Source: a virus. Taken from it: a stretch of 23,522 bases of DNA. Location: positions 1 to 23,522 of IMG/VR virus record IMGVR_UViG_3300021512_000010, one strand, 5' to 3'. The position numbers and the translations under genes were made by a program. Shown here piece after piece: positions 6,665-14,820 of the stretch (positions are counted from its first letter, which is position 1; each line of letters starts with the position of its first letter). Below the pieces are notes generated by a model that saw only the letters and a program-made list of their open reading frames with translations, did no database searches and was not told the origin of the DNA.

Positions 6665-8164
6665 TTAATAAGCACTGTAAATATGATTTTCTTTTGGTGC
6701 AGTTTGATAAAATGTGCCGAATGTGCCGAATGAACCTAGAAAGCATCTTAGCCACGTTCCATTACGTAACACTTGCCCATCATACCAAGGCTCGTATTCA
6801 TCACCTTCTGGTTGTGTTAAGCCTGTGCTGGCACTCATCGGTCTGTCCCAACGATAGAGTGGTGGAATAGCATCCGTGTAACTCCATGTGCCTGACGTGC
6901 CTAATGATGTAGGATTTATTCTAATTTTTTTATTTCCAACAAAAAAGTAATATCTATCATCAGCAGTATCATCATGTCCTTCATTACTCCATATTCCTGT
7001 AGAGCCAACATTATATTTGCTTGATAAGTATATATTACCATTCAATAAATTTACAGCACTTAAACGATAATCACTAGTAGAACCATATTTAATTCTGCTA
7101 ATAAAAAGTGGTTGGTTATTCATTACAAATAATCTTGTATAATCAATATCTTGTGTGCCACCATCAGCTTGATAGCGAGCAATAAAAGCTAACATATAAG
7201 CATCTGCATCAGATAAATAAGTGCCATCCCAATCACATAATTCCCACGTTGCACTAGCACCTACCATTAAACAATATTGGCAATCAGAATAAACAAACGA
7301 GCCACCCCTTGCTATTACAAACAAGCCACCGTTATCTTCAAAAAGTCTAGTATGTCTATTATATCTTCTGCGATAAGTATAACTTTGTGCACCATTCATC
7401 ATATTTGGATAAATATATTTTGATATAGGACTCATCATAGTAATAGATGGATAATTAGGAAAATCACCAGTTCCAGCTGGGTCACTCGGCACATTATAAA
7501 TAGTTTCGTTGATAGCTTTCCAAACGTAATATCCGCTTGGCTTTTTATAGCTTATATAATCCCCAAACTGCACTTGGAATGGTGCAGGTAAAATAACAAA
7601 GTTACGGTCTATACTATAACCAACTTGTGCAAGGTTAGGAGTGCCAGTATCAGGTAAAACATAATCAGGCACACTTAGCCAAAAGCCAATAACAATAGAA
7701 GTTGATACTTCAATTAAACAGCCATTGCCAGCTTCAAAATCTTGAGCCTTAACATTTGATACGTTTAAGGTTAATGATTGCCCTGTTACCCTATCGCTTA
7801 CGTTTAAAGTTGAAGTATTAACTTTTGTTACAGTAGCAGGGTGATATAACATTTTAATATTACCAACAAGATTGGCAATCATAGCCAAAGCAGTATTATT
7901 TGGATTTTGATTTGTAACAGCTCCAGTATTTTGTGGAGCAACATAAACTAATGATTGCTTGCTATCTAATTCAACAAAGCCAAATTCAGGAGCTTGACTC
8001 CAATTACGATATTGAATAACACCAACAACTTGACCAATATTCATTTTTGTAGCAAATAAGGATACTGCACTTACTTCAATAGAAGAATTAGTTGATATCT
8101 TAGCTTTATACCAACCAGTAGAAGGTGAGTTGATTGTTGTGATGATTGCAGATATATTTGCCAC
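6665..8164 (-). CDS. Large distal tail protein, beta-rich, function not assigned
   Basis: 499 residues from a GTG start at 8164-8162, chosen because AAGGAG lies 6 bases upstream; the SD overlaps the stop of the preceding gene. Residues 100-170 read like an OB-fold-type insert (HPATVTKVNTSTLNVSDRV, then an FEAGNGCLIEVS strand), as seen in phage hub and central fibre proteins. The later part is rich in aromatic and glycine residues (YTYRRRYNRHTRLFEDNGG, WELCDWDGTYL, GSFGTFGTFYQ) and could be a propeller-like or other beta fold. No signal peptide, no enzymatic motif seen. From gene order after hub-like genes it is probably part of the tail tip or central fibre. Confidence 0.75.
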   Translation of the reverse strand: MANISAIITTINSPSTGWYKAKISTNSSIEVSAVSLFATKMNIGQVVGVIQYRNWSQAPEFGFVELDSKQSLVYVAPQNTGAVTNQNPNNTALAMIANLVGNIKMLYHPATVTKVNTSTLNVSDRVTGQSLTLNVSNVKAQDFEAGNGCLIEVSTSIVIGFWLSVPDYVLPDTGTPNLAQVGYSIDRNFVILPAPFQVQFGDYISYKKPSGYYVWKAINETIYNVPSDPAGTGDFPNYPSITMMSPISKYIYPNMMNGAQSYTYRRRYNRHTRLFEDNGGLFVIARGGSFVYSDCQYCLMVGASATWELCDWDGTYLSDADAYMLAFIARYQADGGTQDIDYTRLFVMNNQPLFISRIKYGSTSDYRLSAVNLLNGNIYLSSKYNVGSTGIWSNEGHDDTADDRYYFFVGNKKIRINPTSLGTSGTWSYTDAIPPLYRWDRPMSASTGLTQPEGDEYEPWYDGQVLRNGTWLRCFLGSFGTFGTFYQTAPKENHIYSAY

Positions 8165-8174
8165 TATACACTCC

Positions 8175-9314
8175 TTACCACACATCTACACCATCGAGAA
8201 AGGTTTGTGCGTCACCATATGAATACTGATGCCTCACACCACCTAACGATGCTATGGTTGGGGATATATTAAATCTATCACTTTGGAAATTCATAATCAT
8301 TCCACTACATAGATAAGGGTTAAAAACTACGGAAGCTGCTAAGCCACCTTCTAATACTGAAGCTATCATTGTGGCTGCAATACTTTCTACATCAGTAAGT
8401 AAATCTTTATCAGTGCCAATAGTTGTAGAATATGTAATCCTGCCCCGTTTAGCTACATCAGCAGCATCATTAACAGAAGATGATATTAATGTTCCACCTA
8501 CTACATCTAATCCAACACATGATACTGTATTAAAACTTGAGCTATCACTTATACTTCTAGTTGCAGTATAAATAACTCTATCATCAAGCAAAGGAATATC
8601 ATCACCTAGAACTAAATTATTATTATTAGCACCCGAAGTGATACAACCAGCAGGACTTGCTTGCCATGTATGCTCTCCTGAGATTGCTTTATTGCTTGCA
8701 TCATATTTGTTACCAATAGAATTGAATATACCAACTCCATCTTGGTCGCTATAACATAATACCTGCCCACTATCTCTAAATGCTTGATTTGCTTGACGAT
8801 GCATCTCAAAATATTTTGTGTGCTCTGTTGTTTTTACACATGCATCTTCACGCTTCATAGTTACACGGAAATCAGAGCAATTGATATTAATAGCTCCACC
8901 GTTTGCACCTTGGCTTTCTATGCTTGAAGTAATTCTACCAAAATATATTGGTATCTCTTCACCAGGTATTCCACAATAAATTGTAAGCACTTTTTGGCTT
9001 GGTGATAATATGCCAGGATTTTCAGTTCCCCACACACTCCACACTTGAGCTTTTTGAATTGTAAGAGAAGCACTATCGTTAGAGCCGATGCTTTTACGTT
9101 GCACTTGGAAGTAAGAGCAAGTAACTAAATCAACAGTGCCACTATCAGTTTCTATTGTTACATAAGCGTTATATTTTCTTGCCTTGCTTGAAGATGTTAT
9201 TTCAGATATTACAGATTTAGAAAATGTAAAAGTTTGCAACGGTAAATAAACGTGTGAATAATTCAAACGTTGAGAACTAAGTTTTCCACCTGCACTATTT
9301 CCACCAAATATCAC
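8175..9314 (-). CDS. Probable tail hub/baseplate-like protein
   Basis: 379 residues from a GTG start at 9314-9312 with AAGGAG 8 bases upstream. The N-terminal half contains LTIYCGIPGEEIPIYFGRIT followed by a beta strand ending ININCSDFRVTMKRE. This is the pattern of phage hub proteins, where strands carry a G-x-I motif and a conserved cysteine-aspartate before a helix. The second half is less recognisable and ends DAQTFLDGVDVW. The position two genes after the tape measure is where siphophages encode the hub that closes the tail tube and carries fibres. Family assignment is inferred from position and pattern. Confidence 0.7.
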   Translation of the reverse strand: MIFGGNSAGGKLSSQRLNYSHVYLPLQTFTFSKSVISEITSSSKARKYNAYVTIETDSGTVDLVTCSYFQVQRKSIGSNDSASLTIQKAQVWSVWGTENPGILSPSQKVLTIYCGIPGEEIPIYFGRITSSIESQGANGGAININCSDFRVTMKREDACVKTTEHTKYFEMHRQANQAFRDSGQVLCYSDQDGVGIFNSIGNKYDASNKAISGEHTWQASPAGCITSGANNNNLVLGDDIPLLDDRVIYTATRSISDSSSFNTVSCVGLDVVGGTLISSSVNDAADVAKRGRITYSTTIGTDKDLLTDVESIAATMIASVLEGGLAASVVFNPYLCSGMIMNFQSDRFNISPTIASLGGVRHQYSYGDAQTFLDGVDVW

Positions 9315-9326
9315 GTTGGATGCTCC

Positions 9327-9704
9327 TTATAATACTTCTACAATAACAAAACCTATGTTTACTTCATGCCAATCACTACTACCATTTCTAACTACCTGCT
9401 TAGCAAGTGTTAAATCCACACTACAATTAAATCTATCATCATCTGATATTGTAAGCCATTCAAACACAGTTGCATGGTAAACTATCTTTTTTAAAATTTT
9501 ATATTGAGCGGAAGATATTGTTACTGTAATATTTTTGTTTGCTCCTACTCTTGATTTTCTCCATAAAGTTACAACAGGTATTCCAGAAAGTGTGTTAGCA
9601 ACCTTTTTTGCACGAGCAATATGTATATCTAAATTAGCAGGCAAAGTAACAGTGTAATCACTATGAGATAAACCTGATTCAGTTGTTGGTGTAATTTTAA
9701 TCAT
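9327..9704 (-). CDS. Small distal tail protein
   Basis: 125 residues from the ATG at 9704-9702, chosen because AAAGGAG sits 7 bases upstream. A longer in-frame start at 9746 would overlap the tape measure gene and add residues not preceded by an SD. The protein is beta-rich with no signal peptide: MIKITPTTESG, then VTLPANLDIHIARAKKVAN, ending HEVNIGFVIVEVL. Directly after the tape measure it holds the place of a distal tail (Dit-like) or tail-tip protein but is shorter than classical Dit. Function inferred from order only. Confidence 0.7.
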   Translation of the reverse strand: MIKITPTTESGLSHSDYTVTLPANLDIHIARAKKVANTLSGIPVVTLWRKSRVGANKNITVTISSAQYKILKKIVYHATVFEWLTISDDDRFNCSVDLTLAKQVVRNGSSDWHEVNIGFVIVEVL

Positions 9705-9717
9705 TATATATCTCCTT

Positions 9718-12492
9718 TTATGAATAAACCAAAGGTGTTGGCTCACCCTGTGCTAATTGCACTAAGCTATCTCGTAATAATTTTGATAAAGCAACTAACA
9801 TCTCATTCTCAGATATTCTTGATGCTAAGCTTTCATCTTTTTGCAACGACACTATTATCTCACCTTTAAGCTTCTCTATTTCTTTATCATTGACATTAAC
9901 ATTTACATCAATATCTTTATTGAATCTGCCTAGCTCTATATCTTCTAAGCCTTTTATGCCGAAACCATTCTGAATAGTATTTAATGCTTCTTGGCTTATG
10001 CCTATTTCAAGGCTTTTATCACCAGGAAAACCACCAAAGCCAGGTGCCTTCATAGCGCCTACTCGTTTTGCCCATTCTTCTACTGATTCATCATCAACTG
10101 TAATCTTAACTTTTTTATCCGTAGCAAAAATATCATCAAACTGTTTTTTTGATTTAGCAAACATGCCTTCTAAGCCACCTGTTAGTTTTTCGAATGAAGC
10201 CTTAATAGGTGCAAAATCAGGAGATTTAAAACCAAAAGAGAATTTATCAGCATTAAACTCACTTAAAATTGCTTCGGCTGCACCCCTTGCAAGTAATTTT
10301 GTTTCAGCAAGTGACTTTTTGAGTTTGCCTGCTACATCTAATGCTTTATACATCTCTATGGCTTCAAGCCCATTCTCGGCAGTTTCGCTAACATAGCTTA
10401 GTGGCTTTAATATTTTGGCTAACTTATTTGCCCAACCCAATAAAGTATCATTCAAGCCCTCTACCATTTTTAAAAATCCAGTTTGAACAAAAGAAAACAA
10501 GCCAACAAAAGCAAACTTTGTTTTGGTAATGTATGTATTAATACTGAAGGATTTAATTGTTTTGCTTATCTCTTTTGCAATGTTACCTATAACAGGCATT
10601 AAACTAGTAGCACCTTTTACAAGGTAATTAAATAAGCCTTTAGCAAAATTAAAAGTAAGTTTAAAACCTTTAGCAACAAAATCAAACAAATCAATAATAA
10701 ATACTTGAAGCTTAGATAAGCTTGTTTCGATGAAGCTAATCGCTTTATTTATATTAGTATAAATCTTCTTTGTGATACCATTGATGCCACCCATGTTTTT
10801 AAACACTTTTGTTAAGTATTTATCTATGTAATCTACACCTTGTAGCACCTTATTTACAGCAATTAAAGTGTAATCCCATAGTTTATTCCAATCAATATTA
10901 GTAGCAACCTTATACATAGCCTTACCAATTAATACTACAGTATCGTAAACAGCTTTAAAGCTATTCATTGCTTTTTGCTTTATCTCGATTGTATCAATGC
11001 TTCGTGACCATTGTTTAATTTGTAGTGTAGCATCATCCACGAGTTGTTTACTTTGTGTAAATACTCCTGAAATAATTGCAATAGCAGAAGGCACAGAAGC
11101 AGATATAAAACCAAATATTGCTTTGGTGCTAGCAAAAAATGCTTTGTTAATATCAGGCAAAAACTTTAATACATTTTTAATAATAGGAACTACAAGTTTT
11201 AAACCTTTACCAAGCCCTTTAATATAGCCTCTATAAGCTTTCATAGCTTCAACGAATAGAATATCAATAGAAGCTAACATATCAGGTATAACAGCACGGA
11301 TTGCACGTAAAGCATCTATAGTAGTTTTCATCATGTTTATTACAAACTTCTGAGCATAACCACCACTACCTAATGATGATAAAGCTTGGGAGAATGTATT
11401 GCCAATAGTTGAAGCAAGTGTTTTACCGAAGCTTCCACCTAATGTTGTTGATAAAAAGTCTCTAAAGCCTACAACTTGTTTTGTAACAGTATCCCATAAA
11501 CCAGTATCATTAACTTGCTTTTGAAACACAGTCCATATATCACCAATAGTAGTTACAGCACCTACAGTAGTGTTAGCTGCCTTCTTCATAGCACCTTCAT
11601 ACTTGGTACCTAGCGTATCAACGATAGCCTCAATAGCTTCATTAACATCCAAGCCAACATTACCAATGCTACCAAGTTGCTTACCAGTTAGGTTAAACTT
11701 CTTACCTAATATTTCATAAGCATTAATGTTGCGCTCAGCTAATTGTTGAAGCTCTTCTGCTGTAACTTTGCCTTTTAATTTCATTTGTCCGAGTGCTCTT
11801 ACGATACCATCAAAATCAGCACCTAAAGCAAAGGATGCATTTCCAAGCTTTTCAAACATGCCAGCCATAGGGTCAAAGCCGTAAGTTTTAAGCCTAATCA
11901 TGCCATCAGTAACTTCTTTAAGTGTTAAAGGTGTTTTAGCACCAAAACTAACAGCCCAGTCCAGAGCAGCTTGCGAAGCACCACCAGCACCAAAAATAGC
12001 ACCCATTTTAACATCTAATAATTCAAAATCTGTTCCCACTTTGTATAATGATTGAGTAAAATTAACAGCAAAATCTCGGGTAACACTCCACGCAAAATTA
12101 CCTAAATCTTTAACACGACCCCATATATAATCTAACGAGAACTTGAAACTATCATACAAGTAGCCAGATATTGATTTGATAGTATCCCATGAAAAATCTG
12201 CAGCATATTGAATACCACTCCAAAGAGTATCAAACAAAAAGGTTACAGCATCTCTAACAGCAATAACAGAATTATACATTGCTTCAAAAGCTAAAGTGAT
12301 AGGAGAAAAAGCCAAGCTAGTTAAAGTAGAAGCAGCTCTAAACAATAAACCAAAGCCGCCAGTAGCCAAGTCCGTAGCAACTCCAACTGCTGCAATGGAT
12401 TTACTTACAAGTTCCAAACCTTGATTTAAACCTGTAAGTGTTTGTGAATACTTATCTACTGCATTCAATACAATATTAATAGCTGCAGCCAT
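9718..12492 (-). CDS. Tail tape measure protein
   Basis: 924 residues, ATG start with AAGGAG 7 bases upstream. It sets tail length and is ejected with the DNA. The N-terminal 150 residues are long, hydrophobic and aromatic (INIVLNAVDKYSQTLTGLNQ first). At 155-345 is the conserved tape-measure domain: FELLDVKMGAIFG, FGAKTPLTLKEVTDGMIRLK, FDPMAGMFEKLGNASFALGA, KVTAEELQQLAERNINAYEIL. A long helical middle with hydrophobic segments (400-720) follows. The C-terminal part has SLEIGISQEALNTIQ and a charged coiled-coil-like stretch ending the protein. At about 1.5 angstroms per residue it would measure a tail near 140 nm. It follows the chaperone genes, as expected. A hairpin terminator lies just upstream. 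Confidence 0.93.
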   Translation of the reverse strand: MAAAINIVLNAVDKYSQTLTGLNQGLELVSKSIAAVGVATDLATGGFGLLFRAASTLTSLAFSPITLAFEAMYNSVIAVRDAVTFLFDTLWSGIQYAADFSWDTIKSISGYLYDSFKFSLDYIWGRVKDLGNFAWSVTRDFAVNFTQSLYKVGTDFELLDVKMGAIFGAGGASQAALDWAVSFGAKTPLTLKEVTDGMIRLKTYGFDPMAGMFEKLGNASFALGADFDGIVRALGQMKLKGKVTAEELQQLAERNINAYEILGKKFNLTGKQLGSIGNVGLDVNEAIEAIVDTLGTKYEGAMKKAANTTVGAVTTIGDIWTVFQKQVNDTGLWDTVTKQVVGFRDFLSTTLGGSFGKTLASTIGNTFSQALSSLGSGGYAQKFVINMMKTTIDALRAIRAVIPDMLASIDILFVEAMKAYRGYIKGLGKGLKLVVPIIKNVLKFLPDINKAFFASTKAIFGFISASVPSAIAIISGVFTQSKQLVDDATLQIKQWSRSIDTIEIKQKAMNSFKAVYDTVVLIGKAMYKVATNIDWNKLWDYTLIAVNKVLQGVDYIDKYLTKVFKNMGGINGITKKIYTNINKAISFIETSLSKLQVFIIDLFDFVAKGFKLTFNFAKGLFNYLVKGATSLMPVIGNIAKEISKTIKSFSINTYITKTKFAFVGLFSFVQTGFLKMVEGLNDTLLGWANKLAKILKPLSYVSETAENGLEAIEMYKALDVAGKLKKSLAETKLLARGAAEAILSEFNADKFSFGFKSPDFAPIKASFEKLTGGLEGMFAKSKKQFDDIFATDKKVKITVDDESVEEWAKRVGAMKAPGFGGFPGDKSLEIGISQEALNTIQNGFGIKGLEDIELGRFNKDIDVNVNVNDKEIEKLKGEIIVSLQKDESLASRISENEMLVALSKLLRDSLVQLAQGEPTPLVYS

Positions 12493-12505
12493 TATAACTC
12501 TCCTT

Positions 12506-12534
12506 ATAAAAAAGGGGATGTGTGGTCTCCCCTT
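12506..12534 (-). terminator. Rho-independent terminator-like hairpin between tail chaperone and tape measure
   Basis: On the coding strand AAGGGGA pairs with TCCCCTT (7 bp, 9-base loop; arms 12528-12534 and 12512-12518), followed by a T-rich run that includes the last stem bases. It lies 9 bases after the chaperone stop and about 20 bases before the tape measure start. Probably partial, attenuating read-through into the tape measure gene, which needs few copies. Confidence 0.6.
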
Positions 12535-12543
12535 CGTGTTTAC

Positions 12544-13178
12544 TTAATTCTCACTAGCAAAAGTAATAGGCTGTTGCTGTTGTTGCCTTGCCTCTTGCTC
12601 TGCCTGATGCTTCTGTTCAGGTGTTTCCGCTTCCTTCATCTTTAACGCAACTCTTATTGCTAAATCATCGTGCCCTCTATCTATAACATCATTAATAGCA
12701 ATTCCATCATCTTTGGCTATTATTGCAATAGCATAAAGCACTGGGTCGTTATCAAGTTGCGATATTACTTTTTTATATTCTTACTCTTTAATGCGTTACT
12801 GAACAAATCAGTATTAGAAATTACAGCTGTCATTAATTCAAGGTATCTTATTCCGTTTGATTTTTCTAATTCTACAAAATCTTCTTCTGTAAAATCAATC
12901 AAACTTGCACGAAACAAAGCATCATTGAATGCATCAGCATCTTTGTACTTCTCTCGTAACTTTTTAATAATTTTAGGTGTTGGAACTTGACCACGAATAT
13001 ATTGTTTCCAAGGCTCAATGTAAATTTCAACTATTTTTGCTTTACATTTTTTAACAACTTCTTTACCTGTTAAAAATACCTTCTTTTCTACAATTACTGC
13101 ATCTTCAATTTTTGCTTTTGATGCTTTAGCCTGTTTTTCTACCCTAGTTGCTTTTTTTGCTTTAATCTTTGTAACCAT
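12544..13178 (-). CDS. Tail assembly chaperone long form (G-T type) by -1 ribosomal frameshift
   Basis: Predicted 211-residue product: 137 codons read from 13178 to 12768, a slip back by one on A_AAA_AAG, then 74 further residues from 12768 to 12544. The extension begins VISQLDNDPVLYAIAIIAK and ends with a Gln/Glu-rich tail (EARQQQQQPITFASEN). The downstream segment has only a GTG (12741) with no SD as a possible own start, which argues for frameshift expression. In lambda, gpG and gpGT assemble around the tape measure and recruit tail tube subunits; gene position immediately before the tape measure fits. Frameshift efficiency is unknown. Confidence 0.8.
12765..13178 (-). CDS. Tail assembly chaperone short form (gpG-like)
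   Basis: 137 residues, ATG start with CAGGAG 9 bases upstream. The first 30 residues are lysine/alanine-rich and basic (MVTKIKAKKATRVEKQAKAS). The remainder is helical and includes KKLREKYKDADAFNDALFRA and FTEEDFVELEKSNGIRYLEL, ending LKSKNIKK just after the slippery site. It is the product when no frameshift occurs. Its length is close to lambda gpG (140 residues). No sequence family was recognised beyond size, position and frameshift signal, which together make the call strong. Confidence 0.85.
   Translation of the reverse strand: MVTKIKAKKATRVEKQAKASKAKIEDAVIVEKKVFLTGKEVVKKCKAKIVEIYIEPWKQYIRGQVPTPKIIKKLREKYKDADAFNDALFRASLIDFTEEDFVELEKSNGIRYLELMTAVISNTDLFSNALKSKNIKK
12768..12774 (-). promoter_or_regulatory. 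Slippery heptamer A_AAA_AAG for programmed -1 frameshift
   Basis: In the zero frame the mRNA reads ATA AAA AAG TAA. The heptamer A_AAA_AAG is the same as the E. coli dnaX slip site, one codon before the stop. After slipping, the next codon GTA (12768-12766) is in the frame of the downstream coding segment. A 6-bp hairpin (GCTATT/AATAGC) begins about 35 bases downstream, farther than is usual for a stimulator. Confidence 0.85.
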
Positions 13179-13296
13179 TTTTTGTATCTCCTGTTTACAG
13201 AAACGAAGCTTACACTTCTATCTCCTGTATATTTATTTATTTCTTTATTTATTTATTTAGAAGGCTTAGGGGGTTTCCCCCCTTTACCAGAATTAA
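13179..13296 (-). promoter_or_regulatory. Leader of the tail chaperone gene: hairpin, AAAT repeats, duplicated SD, start-stop
   Basis: 118 non-coding bases between major tail protein and chaperone. In transcription order they contain a GC hairpin (13282-13269), an AAAT-type tetranucleotide run (about 13260-13229), and two copies of ACAGGAGATA (13228-13219 and 13194-13185). The second copy is the chaperone's SD. The first is followed after 6 bases by GTG TAA (13215-13210), a minimal start-stop. Possibly translational control of the chaperone; no promoter recognised. Confidence 0.5.
13269..13282 (-). other. GC-rich hairpin with GAAA tetraloop 3' of the major tail protein gene
   Basis: On the coding strand GGGGG-GAAA-CCCCC, 14 bases after the stop codon. 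The GNRA-type loop and all-GC stem make it very stable in this AT-rich context. No U-tract follows, so it is not a standard terminator; a 3' mRNA-stabilising or processing element is likelier. Confidence 0.6.
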
Positions 13297-14325
13297 TTAT
13301 TGTCCTGACCAAAATGGTCTATCTTGAATACTACCAGAAAGCTGTTGCACAACGAATGAGCCAGGCTCAACGCTGACACCACCAGCAAAACTACCTACGA
13401 ATAAGAAGTAGTGTCCAGAAGGAAGCTCAAGCTTAACAGCTGAATAACCTTGGCGGTTATACATAGCGTCAAGTGCTTTTGCATCAGTGAATAGTTGGTT
13501 GAATGTAAATGACCAGTTATCAATGCTTGATTCAGAAGGTCCACCAGTAAAGGTAACAGCACTAACACTAGAAGTATTAGGTGTAACACTCCATTGTTGA
13601 GCATCACCTACTGTTGCCAATGCACCAGAGTCCCAATATTTACCAGAAAAGTATACATCTTTAGCAACATCACCTGTGTGAATTTTTGGTAAAGCTTCAG
13701 ATACAACAATACCACCAATAGAAGGTAACATTTGATAAGATATAGAAGCCCATTCTCTTTCGCCAAAATCCATCTCATCAGAAGCAATTATGCCAGCTGT
13801 GCTATCAATTCCAACATAAACTATAAGCAATTCATCTACAGCGATTAAAGGCTTCTCACCAGCTGCTGTTCCGAAAGTAGATAGCAATGCAGATTTACCT
13901 GTTCCAGCAGTAGTATCTGTTCCACTAACTTCTGATACAACACCAGTTCCAGTATTAACTACAATAGCGTTCCAAACAGCCTGAGTTGCAGCTGGTCGAG
14001 TTATTGCCAAAGATGCATTAGCTGTAATACCTGCTGTAACGTTAGCAACTAACATGTTACCTGCTGATATAATTGCTGTATCTGCTACTGTTGAGCTTAC
14101 ATCTGCTCCATCAAGAATACCATTAACATAAGCAAAAGGATTTGCTGCTGGTCTAGAATTTATCATTCTATCACTTCCAAGCAAATACATTCTGTTTACT
14201 AATGTCTCTCCTGCATAGCTGTAAGAAGCTTGAACTGTTAAAGCAGTTGTGATTGCTGTTCCATCATTAAAACTAAGGCTCACCTTAGCATTTTTACCCG
14301 TCTGGGCTACACTTGGTACTAACAT
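13297..14325 (-). CDS. Probable major tail (tube) protein
   Basis: 342 residues, ATG start; the SD TAGGAG is 12 bases upstream, a longer spacing than its neighbours. The sequence is Ala/Thr/Ser/Gly-rich and beta-type throughout, typical of tube subunits: MLVPSVAQTGKNAKVSLSF, GITANASLAITRPAATQAV, EWASISYQMLPSIGG, VKLELPSGHYFLFVGSFAGG, VQQLSGSIQDRPFWSG. The closing part, a QLSGSIQ strand after a GxFxV segment, fits tube proteins that end with a beta strand. It is larger than lambda gpV, so an extra domain is possible in the middle (about 60-190). Position between tail-completion genes and the chaperone supports the call, and the hairpin after it suggests high expression. Family not proven. Confidence 0.75.
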   Translation of the reverse strand: MLVPSVAQTGKNAKVSLSFNDGTAITTALTVQASYSYAGETLVNRMYLLGSDRMINSRPAANPFAYVNGILDGADVSSTVADTAIISAGNMLVANVTAGITANASLAITRPAATQAVWNAIVVNTGTGVVSEVSGTDTTAGTGKSALLSTFGTAAGEKPLIAVDELLIVYVGIDSTAGIIASDEMDFGEREWASISYQMLPSIGGIVVSEALPKIHTGDVAKDVYFSGKYWDSGALATVGDAQQWSVTPNTSSVSAVTFTGGPSESSIDNWSFTFNQLFTDAKALDAMYNRQGYSAVKLELPSGHYFLFVGSFAGGVSVEPGSFVVQQLSGSIQDRPFWSGQ

Positions 14326-14353
14326 AATTGTTATTTTCTCCTATTATTTTATT

Positions 14354-14818
14354 TTAAACGTGTTTTGCGGCTGTAAAAACTTTGGAAGCAATCCAACCTG
14401 GAAAATCCGAAATTGTTATTGAAGTTTGTTGCTCATTTACATAAGTCAAATTTAATTGAGTAGCACTTGTAGTAATAGAAGTTTCTATATTATTAAAAAC
14501 TAAATCTGATAAATCTTCTGTTGTTTCAAAGCCATTCAACGTTGTAATTTTACCTACTGTTGTTTCTTTATCTTCTGTGCAATATAAAGCTGATTCCACA
14601 TCAAACTGAACTAACACTACGTTATTCTCTACTGGTCTTCGATAACCTTGAATAGTTAAGCCTACCCATGGTGCTTTGCTTACCTTTGGTGGGTTTTTTG
14701 CATCAATATGAACATAAATAGAAATAGATTTACCATACTTAGCTTGGCAAAATGCTTCTATCGCTACATCATTTGCTAATGCAGTTGCAATATCATTTAA
14801 CACTACTGAAAGCTTCAT
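14354..14818 (-). CDS. Tail completion/terminator protein (gpU-like position)
   Basis: 154 residues, ATG start with GGGAG 7 bases upstream and two bases after the previous stop. Opens MKLSVVLNDIATALANDVAI and has an alpha-beta pattern: a helix, then IYVHIDAKNPPKVSKAPWVG, then strands such as NVVLVQFDVESALYC. The motif with P-W-V/I before a strand is familiar from tail terminator proteins that cap the tube at its head end. Placement directly before the major tail protein matches lambda gpU and SPP1 gp17. No catalytic features. Assignment from order and fold impression. Confidence 0.65.
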   Translation of the reverse strand: MKLSVVLNDIATALANDVAIEAFCQAKYGKSISIYVHIDAKNPPKVSKAPWVGLTIQGYRRPVENNVVLVQFDVESALYCTEDKETTVGKITTLNGFETTEDLSDLVFNNIETSITTSATQLNLTYVNEQQTSITISDFPGWIASKVFTAAKHV

Positions 14819-14820
14819 TT

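Noticed and set aside
5322-6755. Longer N-terminus for the Ig/LamG protein starting at 6755
   Set aside because: The extra 34 residues overlap the preceding gene, are basic and unlike the rest, and the GTG at 6653 has a strong SD at ideal spacing.
6040-6870. Plus-strand open frame of 276 codons opposite the Ig/LamG gene
   Set aside because: Antisense to two well-supported genes and without an SD or recognisable domains. The sequence is low-complexity Ser/Val/Ile, as expected from the complement of Thr/Ala-rich coding DNA.
12544-12741. Independent 65-codon gene after the tail chaperone
   Set aside because: Its only start is a GTG without an SD, and the coding pattern continues upstream to the slippery heptamer in the same phase. 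It is better explained as the frameshift extension.
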